A DNA stretch of 5,078 nt, taken from JAAFHS01 sp031396505. GTDB lineage: Bacteria > Pseudomonadota > Alphaproteobacteria > Rhodobacterales > Rhodobacteraceae. The stretch is taken from positions 1 through 5,078 of the forward strand of contig JANNKX010000118.1 in NCBI GenBank assembly GCA_031396505.1, written 5' to 3'. Of the stretch, positions 1 through 5,078 are shown piece by piece (the stretch's first letter is position 1; every line of letters starts with the position of its first letter). The notes below the pieces were generated by a model. It did no database searches. It was not told the origin of the DNA and saw only the letters and a list, made by a program, of their open reading frames with translations. A program made the position numbers and the translations under genes.

Positions 1-1244
1 CAGCGGCCTGGGAGCAGGCGTATTACTTCTGGACGAAGGTCTTTGCGCTGACCTTTGCGCTTGGCGTCGTCTCGGGCATCACCATGAGCTTTCAGTTCGG
101 TACCAACTGGCCGGGCTTCATGGAAACGGTGGGCAACGTCGCAGGCCCGCTGCTCGCCTACGAAGTTCTCACCGCGTTTTTCCTTGAGGCGGCGTTTCTT
201 GGCATCATGCTGTTTGGCGCATCCCGCGTAAAACCATGGGTCCATACGCTCGCCACCTTCCTTGTCGCGTTCGGCACCACGATGAGCGCGTTCTGGATCA
301 TCGTGCTGAATTCATGGATGCACACGCCCCAGGGGTACGAATTGCGCGACGGCGTCGTGCATGCCACTGACTGGATGGCCATCCTGTTCAACCCGTCGAT
401 GCCCTACCGCCTTGTCCACATGCTGCTCGCCTCCGGCCTGACGGTCGCCTTCCTGATTGCGGGCATTTCCGCCCTGCGCCTGTTGATGAAAGACCGCGCC
501 GAGGGTACGAAGTCTGCCTTCCGCACCGGCATCCTGATGGGCGCGCTGCTGATCCCGATCCAGATCATTGCGGGCGACATGCACGGGCTGAACACGCTGG
601 AACATCAACCCGCCAAGGTCGCCGCCATGGAAGGTAACTGGGAAACGCAATCGAATGCCCCCCTGCTGCTGTTCGCCATTCCCAACAAGGAAACCCGGTC
701 GAATGATTATGAAATCGGCATCCCCAGCCTCGCCTCCATCATCCTCACGCACAAGGCAGATGGCGTCGTGCCCGGCCTGAATGACTTTGTCGCCGAAGAT
801 GGCACCATCCTGCACCCACCCGTCTTGCAGGTGTTTTGGTCCTTCCGCGTGATGGTCGGTGTTGGCATGCTGATGCTCGCCACATCATGGCTCGGTGCGC
901 TGCTGCTCTGGCGGCGCGGCGTGGACCGGATGCCGCGCCTGTATCTGATGGGCATGACAGGCATGGCCTTTATGGGCTGGGTCGCCACGCTTGCAGGCTG
1001 GTACACCACCGAAATCGGCCGCCAGCCGTGGCTCGTGACCGGCGTTTTATCCACGAAAGACGCCGTGTCGCCCGTGGCCGCCCCGATGGTGCTGACCACG
1101 CTCATTGCCTACCTTCTGGTCTACCTGGGCCTGATGGTCGCCTATATGTGGGTCATCACCTACATGGCGCGCAAAGCGGCCAAGGGTGAAAAGCTGGCCC
1201 CCGATCCGCGCGCCCGCGATCCGCAACTGATCCCGGCCGAATGA
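1..1244 (+). CDS. cydA: Cytochrome bd-type quinol oxidase subunit I, CioA-like (5' end outside window)
   Basis: Catalytic subunit of a membrane quinol oxidase that oxidises ubiquinol and reduces O2 to water at a haem b/d centre without pumping protons. The reading frame is open from base 3, giving 413 visible codons. The ATG at 84 is an internal Met in the conserved stretch before FQFGTNW, so it is not the start. About 50 N-terminal residues, including the first haem-ligand His, lie upstream. Numbered from the Met at 84, visible landmarks are Glu27 and Glu35 (the E. coli Glu99/Glu107 pair), His112 and Met257 (b558 ligands, His186/Met393), and GWYTTEIGRQPW at 305-316 with Glu310 (Glu445). The loop between GLNDF (231-235) and FWSFRVM (251-257) is short and lacks the roughly 60-residue insert of E. 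coli CydA. With the GDMHGLNTLEHQP signature (164-176), this marks the short-Q-loop, cyanide-insensitive class. cydB follows with a 4-base overlap. Family assignment is very secure; actual cyanide resistance is inferred. Confidence 0.97.
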   Translation, partial: AAWEQAYYFWTKVFALTFALGVVSGITMSFQFGTNWPGFMETVGNVAGPLLAYEVLTAFFLEAAFLGIMLFGASRVKPWVHTLATFLVAFGTTMSAFWIIVLNSWMHTPQGYELRDGVVHATDWMAILFNPSMPYRLVHMLLASGLTVAFLIAGISALRLLMKDRAEGTKSAFRTGILMGALLIPIQIIAGDMHGLNTLEHQPAKVAAMEGNWETQSNAPLLLFAIPNKETRSNDYEIGIPSLASIILTHKADGVVPGLNDFVAEDGTILHPPVLQVFWSFRVMVGVGMLMLATSWLGALLLWRRGVDRMPRLYLMGMTGMAFMGWVATLAGWYTTEIGRQPWLVTGVLSTKDAVSPVAAPMVLTTLIAYLLVYLGLMVAYMWVITYMARKAAKGEKLAPDPRARDPQLIPAE

Positions 1245-1253
1245 TGATGATGA
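1241..1253 (+). repeat. (ATG)4 repeat forming the cydA stop / cydB start junction
   Basis: Four tandem ATG triplets begin at 1241, 1244, 1247 and 1250, all in the cydB frame. One base out of phase, the same run reads as four tandem TGA stops at 1242, 1245, 1248 and 1251, all in the cydA frame. The preceding bases (CCCGGCCGA) hold no good Shine-Dalgarno sequence, so cydB is probably translated by ribosomes that terminate on cydA and reinitiate. The exact cydB start among the four ATGs cannot be decided from sequence alone. Confidence 0.9.
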
Positions 1254-2248
1254 TCGAAAATCTGAACCTGCCCTTCGTCTTCGCCGCCCTAATGGGCGTG
1301 TCGATCCTGATCTACGTCATCCTCGATGGCTTTGATCTGGGCGTCGGCATCCTGTTCCCCTTCGCCACGCCCGATGAACGTGACCGCATGGTCGCCTCCA
1401 TCGGGCCGTTCTGGGACGCCAATGAAACTTGGCTGGTGCTCGCCATCGGCCTGTTGCTTGTGGCCTTTCCCGTCGCCCATGGTGCGATCCTGACCCAGCT
1501 TTACCTGCCCGTCACAATCATGCTGATCGCCCTGATCCTGCGCGGTGTCGCCTTCGAATTCCGCGCCAAGGCACCGAGCGGCCACAAGCGCGCCTGGGAC
1601 TTTGCCTTCTGGTTCGGCAGCACACTGACCGGCCTGACCCAGGGCTTCATGCTGGGCATGTACGTGATGGGTCTTGCCTGGACATGGTGGCACATCGGCT
1701 TTGCGATGCTCACGGGCGTCTTTCTCACCGTTGCCTACAGTTTCATCGGGGCCGCCTGGATCATCTTCAAAACCGATGCCGCGCTGCAGACCAAGGCAAT
1801 CACTTGGGCGCGTGACGGCTTGTGGGGCATCGTTCTTGGCATGGGGGCCGTATCGCTGGCCACGCCGTTCGTCAGCGCCCGGATTTTCGACAAGTGGTTC
1901 TCATGGCCGCAAATGCTGTGGCTGTCGCCCTTGCCGATTGCATCCGCCGCCCTCGTCGTCCTTGTGTGGTGGACCCTGCGCCGCCTGCCGCTGGCCAACG
2001 ACCGCCTGTCATGGCTGCCTTTCGTGGCCACCAGTGCGTTGTTCACGCTTGGCTTTGCCGGCATGGCCTACAGCTTTTACCCCTTCGTCGTACCCGAAGC
2101 GATCACGATCTACGAGGCTGCAGCCGCCCCCGAAAGCCTGTGGATCATCCTGATCGGCGCGTTGATCGTGATGCCGATGATCATGGCCTATTCCGCCTTC
2201 AGCTATGTGATCTTCCGCGGCAAGGCGACCAGCCTTCGCTACGATTGA
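1241..2248 (+). CDS. cydB: Cytochrome bd-type quinol oxidase subunit II, CioB-like
   Basis: Integral membrane partner of CydA, needed to assemble the haem-containing oxidase. At 335 residues from the first ATG, it is shorter than E. coli CydB (379) and fits the CioB-type size. Family landmarks are LDGFDLGVG near the end of the first helix (28-36), PFWDANETWL (56-65, with Asp59 matching the E. coli CydB Asp58 position), RGVAFEFR (101-108) and YPFVVPEAIT (280-289). Several strongly hydrophobic segments run through the length, for example around 11-28, 64-83, 88-104, 153-176, 193-209, 228-246, 258-280 and 300-325. The protein ends in a short polar tail. It overlaps cydA by four bases and has no clear ribosome binding site, so translational coupling is likely. 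The true N-terminus may be any of Met1-Met4. No small CydX-like membrane peptide follows in the gap. Confidence 0.97.
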   Translation: MMMMIENLNLPFVFAALMGVSILIYVILDGFDLGVGILFPFATPDERDRMVASIGPFWDANETWLVLAIGLLLVAFPVAHGAILTQLYLPVTIMLIALILRGVAFEFRAKAPSGHKRAWDFAFWFGSTLTGLTQGFMLGMYVMGLAWTWWHIGFAMLTGVFLTVAYSFIGAAWIIFKTDAALQTKAITWARDGLWGIVLGMGAVSLATPFVSARIFDKWFSWPQMLWLSPLPIASAALVVLVWWTLRRLPLANDRLSWLPFVATSALFTLGFAGMAYSFYPFVVPEAITIYEAAAAPESLWIILIGALIVMPMIMAYSAFSYVIFRGKATSLRYD

Positions 2249-2256
2249 CAGGTTGA

Positions 2257-2274
2257 ATGGGCAATCCTGCCCAT
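2257..2274 (+). terminator. Hairpin 9 bases after cydB, possible weak terminator
   Basis: A perfect 7-bp inverted repeat, ATGGGCA-ATCC-TGCCCAT, begins nine bases after the cydB stop. The GC-rich stem and tight 4-base loop should fold in RNA. No T-run follows on either strand, so it is not a classic intrinsic terminator. It may instead protect the cydAB mRNA 3' end or act with a second signal such as the 2362-2385 repeat. The structure is seen directly; the role is inferred. Confidence 0.4.
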
Positions 2275-2361
2275 CACGCCAAAACCCGGACAGAGTGTTA
2301 CCAAAGTGTTAAACAGGATCGGTTTCTGGTCCAACGCGCATTGATAAGTAAGGATAAAGTC

Positions 2362-2385
2362 GAAAATTGACAGCCGTCAATTTTC
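2362..2385. terminator. Perfect 10-bp inverted repeat between convergent cydB and coaD, likely bidirectional terminator
   Basis: GAAAATTGAC-AGCC-GTCAATTTTC is a perfect 10-bp dyad with a 4-base loop. Read from either strand, the 3' arm ends in TTTT, giving a short U-tract in both transcripts, as expected for a shared terminator between converging genes. The coaD stop codon (TGA, complement of 2384-2386) overlaps the base of the stem. The stem core is AT-rich (only GAC/GTC plus a closing G-C), so termination strength is uncertain. Confidence 0.55.
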
Positions 2386-2884
2386 ATCCCTTGCGCGGGA
2401 ATTTCGCCACCAGCGCCACCTGCACCGGGGGGGGCACGAACTTCGTCACATCCCCGCCCAGCCTTGCGATTTCCTTCACCAGCTTCGACGCAATCGCCTG
2501 CCGCCGCGCGTCCGCCATCATGAAAACCGTCTCGATGCTCGCGTCCAGCGCACGGTTCATGCCCACCATCTGAAATTCATACTCAAAGTCCGCCACCGCC
2601 CGCAGCCCCCGCACAATGACGTTCGCGCCGACATCCTTTGCACAGTCGATCAGCAGATTTTCAAATGGATGCACGATGATCTCGCCGCCTGTCTTGGCGA
2701 TGATGGCCGCACATTCGTTCTGCACCATCGCCACCCGCTCCTCCAGCGTGAACAACGGTCCCTTGTCGCGGTTGATGGCAACGCCGATCACCAGCCGGTC
2801 GACCAACGCCATGGCGCGCTGGATGATATCGGTATGGCCCAGCGTGATCGGATCAAAGGTGCCGGGATAAAGACCAATCCGCAT
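2384..2884 (-). CDS. coaD: Pantetheine-phosphate adenylyltransferase (PPAT)
   Basis: Cytosolic nucleotidyltransferase that joins 4'-phosphopantetheine and ATP to give dephospho-CoA and pyrophosphate, the penultimate step of CoA synthesis. The 166-residue length is typical. Motifs are YPGTFDPITLGH (6-17) with the TxGH nucleotidyltransferase motif and His17, NRDKG (38-42) with Lys41, FTLEERV (45-51), and VRGLRAVADFEYEFQ (91-105) with Arg92. The C-terminal ATP-binding motif is IASKLVKE (131-138), where many bacteria have ISSSLVKE. The start chosen is the ATG at 2884, because MRIGLYPGTF is the family N-terminus and GGGGA lies just upstream. An ATG 14 codons further upstream would add a non-family tail. 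The stop lies in a hairpin. An uninterrupted C8 run (plus-strand G8 at 2427-2434) falls at Pro150-153. It lies 72 bases downstream of the CBS gene and is probably co-transcribed or has its own promoter. Confidence 0.96.
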   Translation of the reverse strand: MRIGLYPGTFDPITLGHTDIIQRAMALVDRLVIGVAINRDKGPLFTLEERVAMVQNECAAIIAKTGGEIIVHPFENLLIDCAKDVGANVIVRGLRAVADFEYEFQMVGMNRALDASIETVFMMADARRQAIASKLVKEIARLGGDVTKFVPPPVQVALVAKFPRKG

Positions 2885-2956
2885 GAAACATCCCCGGCTG
2901 CCGCTTCTTCCAGCCATACGCAACAATATTGCGCGCGCCGATGCAAGCGGGAATGG

Positions 2957-3394
2957 TCAGAACCCCTTGATCATCCCTTCCAGCGCGTCCACCTCGGTCG
3001 CCAGTTCCGACAGCCGCACCTTGACCACATCCCCGATAGAGATCAGCCCCACCATCTGATCCCCGTCCATCACTGGCATGTGACGAAAACGGCCATCGGT
3101 CATCTTCTGCAAGACATCGTTGGTGCGGTCCGATGTGGCACAGGTCACGACCGTGCGCGTCATCAGCGTATCGACCTTGTCCGTCAGACAGGCCGCCCCG
3201 CGCCGCCCCAATTCACGCACGATATCGCGTTCCGACAGGATGCCTGCAAGGTGGCGTCCGTCTTCCGACACGATCACCGCACCGATCCGCTTGGCCGACA
3301 GGATGCCCGCCGCGTCCGCCACCGTTGATCCGGGCGCAATCGTGATCACCCCCGCCGATGTTTTTGCTCTCAGAATGGTTGATACCGGTATCAT
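2957..3394 (-). CDS. Two-CBS-domain protein (putative adenine-nucleotide-binding regulator)
   Basis: A 145-residue soluble protein made almost entirely of a CBS pair (Bateman module). The first repeat spans about residues 10-64 and ends in GILSERDIVREL (51-62). The second spans about 75-130, with the DTLMTRTVVTC lead-in (76-86), RHMPVMDGDQMVGLIS (104-119) and IGDVVK (120-125). The Asp residues after each GI/GL-IS strand (Asp57, Asp122) are at the positions that usually contact the nucleotide ribose. CBS pairs commonly bind AMP, ATP, SAM or NAD and sense energy state; the ligand and target here are unknown. No catalytic domain is fused. The ATG at 3394 is preferred because GGGAGGA sits 9 bases upstream and MIPVSTILR is a typical N-terminus; a TTG at 3430 would extend it by 12 residues. 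It lies between lysR and coaD on the same strand. Confidence 0.92.
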   Translation of the reverse strand: MIPVSTILRAKTSAGVITIAPGSTVADAAGILSAKRIGAVIVSEDGRHLAGILSERDIVRELGRRGAACLTDKVDTLMTRTVVTCATSDRTNDVLQKMTDGRFRHMPVMDGDQMVGLISIGDVVKVRLSELATEVDALEGMIKGF

Positions 3395-3403
3395 CTCAAA
3401 ACG

Positions 3404-3410
3404 TCCTCCC
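3404..3410 (-). promoter_or_regulatory. Strong Shine-Dalgarno that fixes the CBS-protein start
   Basis: On the minus strand GGGAGGA precedes the ATG at 3394 by nine bases. It is the best ribosome binding site in the minus-strand cluster. It lies inside the possible TTG-initiated extension (3430), which argues that the shorter 145-residue protein is the real product. Confidence 0.75.
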
Positions 3411-3454
3411 GTCGTGCGATCATCCGCCAAGCGTCCGCCTGCAATGCCCGTCTG

Positions 3455-4342
3455 TCAAGCAAGCGATTCCAGTCGCGCCACTTCGGCGCGCAATCCGCGT
3501 GTCAGCAAGTCGGCAAACCGGGTCAGGCGTTCCACCCGCCCATCCCCTTCATGCCGGATCAGCCAGAACGCCCGCACCAGATGCACGTCGTCCGCCAGCA
3601 CGCGTGTCAGTTCCGGCGCGAATGGCAGCGCAAAGTCGTGCACGACGCCAATCCCCGCCCCCGCCCGCAGCCAGTTCAACTGCACCGACACCGAATTTGA
3701 CGCAAGCGGTGCCGCCTGCACCCCCACTTCCGCCAGATAGTCCAGCTCCTTGTCAAAAATCATGTCCGGGATGTAGCCGATCATCCGGTGCGCGCGCAGG
3801 TCGCCACGCACCGCTGGCGTGCCATGCGTCGCCAGATAATCGTGGCTGGCAGCAAGGTGCAGCTGGTAATCGGCAATCTTTTGCACCGTCACCCGCCCCG
3901 TCACCGGGCGGCTGACCGCCACCGCCAGATCCGCCTCGCGCTTTGACAGGTTGAACACCCGCGGCAGGGCCACGATCTGCACCTCCAGCCCCGGATTGGC
4001 ATCGCAAATCGCCGTCAGCACCTGGGGCAACAGGTAATTCGCGCAGCCATCCGGCGCCCCGATCCGGATTTGCCCCGTCAACCCCTGCGTGCCCCGCACA
4101 GCATCCTGCGCCGCCGTCATGGCCGCCTCTGCCGCCTCGGCATGGTCCATCAACCGTGCCCCGGCGTCCGTCAGCACATAGCCCTGCGGCGATTTCGCAA
4201 ACAGCGGCACGCCCAGTTCCGCCTCCAGCCGTGCAACGCGCCGCCCTACCGTTGCCGGATCAATGCGCAACACTTTGCCCGCCGCCGTCAGGCTTTCGCT
4301 GCGCGCCACCGCAAGGAACACCCGCAGATCATCCCAGTCCAT
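3455..4342 (-). CDS. LysR-family transcriptional regulator divergent from mmsA
   Basis: A 295-residue DNA-binding regulator of normal LysR length. The N-terminal winged helix-turn-helix covers about residues 1-60: MDWDDLRVFLAVA, LTAAGKVLRIDPATVGRRV (18-36) as the HTH, then RLEAELGVPLFAK (38-50) and GYVLTDAG (54-61). A linker helix follows to about 88. The effector-binding domain starts near GQIRIGAPDG (90-99) and includes FNLSKREADLAVAV (130-143) and LRAGAGIGVVHDFAL (225-239), the conserved second-lobe segment. The TVGRRV recognition helix places it in the subgroup with TVxRR instead of the commoner AVSRxI. The start ATG at 4342 has GGGAA about eight bases upstream. Placement head-to-head with mmsA, 112 bases apart, suggests control of mmsA (and itself) in response to a valine, beta-alanine or inositol catabolite. 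The effector cannot be read from sequence. Confidence 0.95.
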   Translation of the reverse strand: MDWDDLRVFLAVARSESLTAAGKVLRIDPATVGRRVARLEAELGVPLFAKSPQGYVLTDAGARLMDHAEAAEAAMTAAQDAVRGTQGLTGQIRIGAPDGCANYLLPQVLTAICDANPGLEVQIVALPRVFNLSKREADLAVAVSRPVTGRVTVQKIADYQLHLAASHDYLATHGTPAVRGDLRAHRMIGYIPDMIFDKELDYLAEVGVQAAPLASNSVSVQLNWLRAGAGIGVVHDFALPFAPELTRVLADDVHLVRAFWLIRHEGDGRVERLTRFADLLTRGLRAEVARLESLA

Positions 4343-4372
4343 TATTCAAGTTCCCGGCCATACCCGCAATCC

Positions 4373-4390
4373 TGCAAAATGACTTTGGCA
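4373..4390. promoter_or_regulatory. Imperfect dyad in the lysR-mmsA gap, candidate LysR operator
   Basis: TGCAAAA-TGAC-TTTGGCA has 7-base arms with one mismatch (TGCAAAA against TGCCAAA). It overlaps a second small dyad, GGCA-TAT-TGCC, at 4387-4397. It is centred about 53 bases upstream of the predicted mmsA transcription start and lies over the predicted lysR start. This is the arrangement expected for a LysR protein that activates a divergent target and represses itself. It does not fit the classical T-N11-A spacing exactly, so the operator role is inferred. Confidence 0.35.
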
Positions 4391-4419
4391 TATTGCCGCT
4401 TTCATCCGCATTTCCGCAA
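4390..4419 (-). promoter_or_regulatory. Candidate lysR promoter
   Basis: On the minus strand TTGCGG (complement of 4414-4419) and CAATAT (complement of 4390-4395) are 18 bases apart and resemble sigma-70 -35 and -10 boxes. The -10 box lies within the GGCATATTGCC dyad, so a bound regulator would block it. The spacing is good but the box matches are moderate. Confidence 0.35.
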
Positions 4420-4428
4420 GACTATTGT
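4400..4428 (+). promoter_or_regulatory. Candidate mmsA promoter
   Basis: TTTCAT (4400-4405) and TATTGT (4423-4428) are 17 bases apart, a weak -35 with a fair -10. Transcription would start near 4435, leaving a leader of about 20 bases before the mmsA ATG. The weak -35 would suit a promoter that needs an activator such as the divergent LysR protein. It overlaps the predicted lysR promoter. Confidence 0.35.
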
Positions 4429-4442
4429 ACCGCCAACATCAA

Positions 4443-4448
4443 AGGGAG
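4443..4448 (+). promoter_or_regulatory. Ribosome binding site of mmsA
   Basis: AGGGAG ends six bases before the ATG at 4455. It is a good Shine-Dalgarno match and supports that start. Confidence 0.75.
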
Positions 4449-4454
4449 CACGCC

Positions 4455-5078
4455 ATGCAGGAACTGACCCACTGGATCAACGGCAAACACGTCAAGGGCA
4501 CATCCGGCCGCTTTGCCGATGTCTATAACCCCGCCACTGGCGAAGTGCAGGCGCGTGTTCCCCTCGCGTCAAAGGCCGAACTTGACGCCGCCGTTGCCTC
4601 GGCCGCCACCGCGCAGGTCAAATGGGGCGCCACCAACCCGCAACGCCGCGCCCGCGTGATGATGGCCTTCGTGCAGCTTTTGAACCGCGACATGGACAAA
4701 CTGGCCGAGGCGCTGTCACGCGAACACGGCAAAACCATCCCCGACGCCAAAGGCGATATCCAGCGCGGGCTTGAGGTGATCGAATACTGCATCGGCGCGC
4801 CGCAGATGCTGAAGGGCGAATTCACCGATAGTGCAGGCCCCGGCATCGACATGTATTCGATGCGCCAGCCGATTGGCGTGGCCGCTGGCATCACGCCCTT
4901 CAACTTTCCCGCCATGATCCCGATGTGGAAAATGGGCCCTGCGCTGGCCTGCGGCAACGCGTTTATCCTGAAGCCGTCAGAACGTGACCCGTCAGTGCCC
5001 CTGATGCTGGCCGAGTTGATGCAAGAGGCGGGCCTGCCGGACGGCGTGTTGCAGGTGATCAACGGTGACAAGGAAAGC
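4455..5078 (+). CDS. mmsA: CoA-acylating methylmalonate-semialdehyde dehydrogenase, N-terminal part (3' end outside window)
   Basis: Aldehyde dehydrogenase superfamily member that oxidises methylmalonate or malonate semialdehyde with NAD+ and CoA, releasing CO2 and giving propionyl-CoA or acetyl-CoA. It acts in valine, beta-alanine and myo-inositol catabolism. The frame is open for 208 codons to the window edge, compared with about 500 in the full family, so the catalytic Cys and Glu region is not visible. Seen here are HWINGK at the N-terminus (6-11), YNPATGEV (24-31), SREHGKT (88-94), MRQPIGVAAGITPFNFPAMIPMWK (136-159) and ILKPSE (171-176). Asn150 in PFNFP is the oxyanion-stabilising Asn and Lys173 the NAD-binding Lys of the superfamily. 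The PFNFPAMIPMWK form is characteristic of MmsA. The start is set by the AGGGAG site and the family N-terminus. It is divergent from a LysR gene. MmsA is strongly favoured over other ALDHs. Confidence 0.93.
   Translation, partial: MQELTHWINGKHVKGTSGRFADVYNPATGEVQARVPLASKAELDAAVASAATAQVKWGATNPQRRARVMMAFVQLLNRDMDKLAEALSREHGKTIPDAKGDIQRGLEVIEYCIGAPQMLKGEFTDSAGPGIDMYSMRQPIGVAAGITPFNFPAMIPMWKMGPALACGNAFILKPSERDPSVPLMLAELMQEAGLPDGVLQVINGDKES

Noticed and set aside
84..86. ATG at 84 as the start of the first gene
   Set aside because: The same frame stays open to the left edge and encodes conserved CydA residues immediately upstream (FALTFALGVVSGIT), so this Met is internal.
312..815. Long minus-strand ORF inside cydA (and similar long antisense or out-of-frame ORFs across cydB, coaD, CBS, lysR and mmsA)
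   Set aside because: These are opposite-frame shadows of high-GC genes. Their translations show no recognisable domains, while the overlapping genes have clear family motifs.
2257..2370. 37-codon plus-strand ORF after cydB as a CydX-like subunit
   Set aside because: The predicted peptide is hydrophilic with no membrane helix, lacks a convincing ribosome binding site and overlaps the cydB 3' hairpin.
2885..2926. Upstream extension of CoaD from the ATG at 2926
   Set aside because: It would add 14 residues not found in the family, before the conserved MRIGLYPGTF start. The ATG at 2884 has its own GGGGA site.
2919..2933. Small dyad CGCAA-N5-TTGCG with the palindrome CAATATTG upstream of coaD
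   Set aside because: The arms are short and such a match is expected by chance; no clear promoter boxes line up with it.
4523..5071. 182-codon minus-strand ORF at the right edge
   Set aside because: It is antisense to mmsA, whose plus-strand frame is open for 208 codons with unmistakable aldehyde dehydrogenase motifs and a good ribosome binding site.

Overview
The window looks like an ordinary chromosomal segment of an alphaproteobacterium, most likely a Rhodobacterales (Roseobacter/Rhodobacter-type) bacterium. This is judged from the high-GC, GCC/CTG/GGC-rich codon use, the flavour of the CoaD and CBS proteins, and the pairing of a LysR regulator with a CoA-acylating methylmalonate-semialdehyde dehydrogenase gene. 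No taxonomic search was run. There is no sign of mobile elements, CRISPR arrays, tRNA or rRNA.

Layout: (1) On the + strand, bases 1-2248 hold the 3' part of cydA and all of cydB. They encode the two main subunits of a cytochrome bd quinol oxidase of the short-Q-loop, cyanide-insensitive (CioAB) kind. The genes overlap at an unusual (ATG)4 repeat that supplies four tandem stops for cydA and four tandem starts for cydB. (2) A 135-base convergent gap (2249-2383) carries two small perfect inverted repeats, the second fused to the stop codon of coaD. (3) On the - strand, reading right to left, come a LysR-family regulator (4342-3455), a two-CBS-domain protein (3394-2957) and coaD, phosphopantetheine adenylyltransferase (2884-2384). 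They are co-directional with 60- and 72-base gaps. (4) A 112-base divergent region (4343-4454) separates lysR from mmsA on the + strand, which runs off the right edge after 208 codons. This region has plausible back-to-back promoters and an imperfect dyad that could be the LysR operator.

How the genes fit together: CydAB reduces O2 at the membrane with electrons from quinol. CoaD makes dephospho-CoA, the precursor of CoA. MmsA uses free CoA and NAD+ to turn methylmalonate/malonate semialdehyde from valine, beta-alanine or inositol breakdown into propionyl-CoA or acetyl-CoA. The LysR protein is well placed to control mmsA and itself. I found no convincing undescribed system. The points most worth a second look are the cydA/cydB ATG-repeat junction, the lysR-mmsA control region, the possible lysR-CBS-coaD grouping, the diverged CoaD ATP-binding motif with its C8 tract, and the coaD stop/terminator hairpin.
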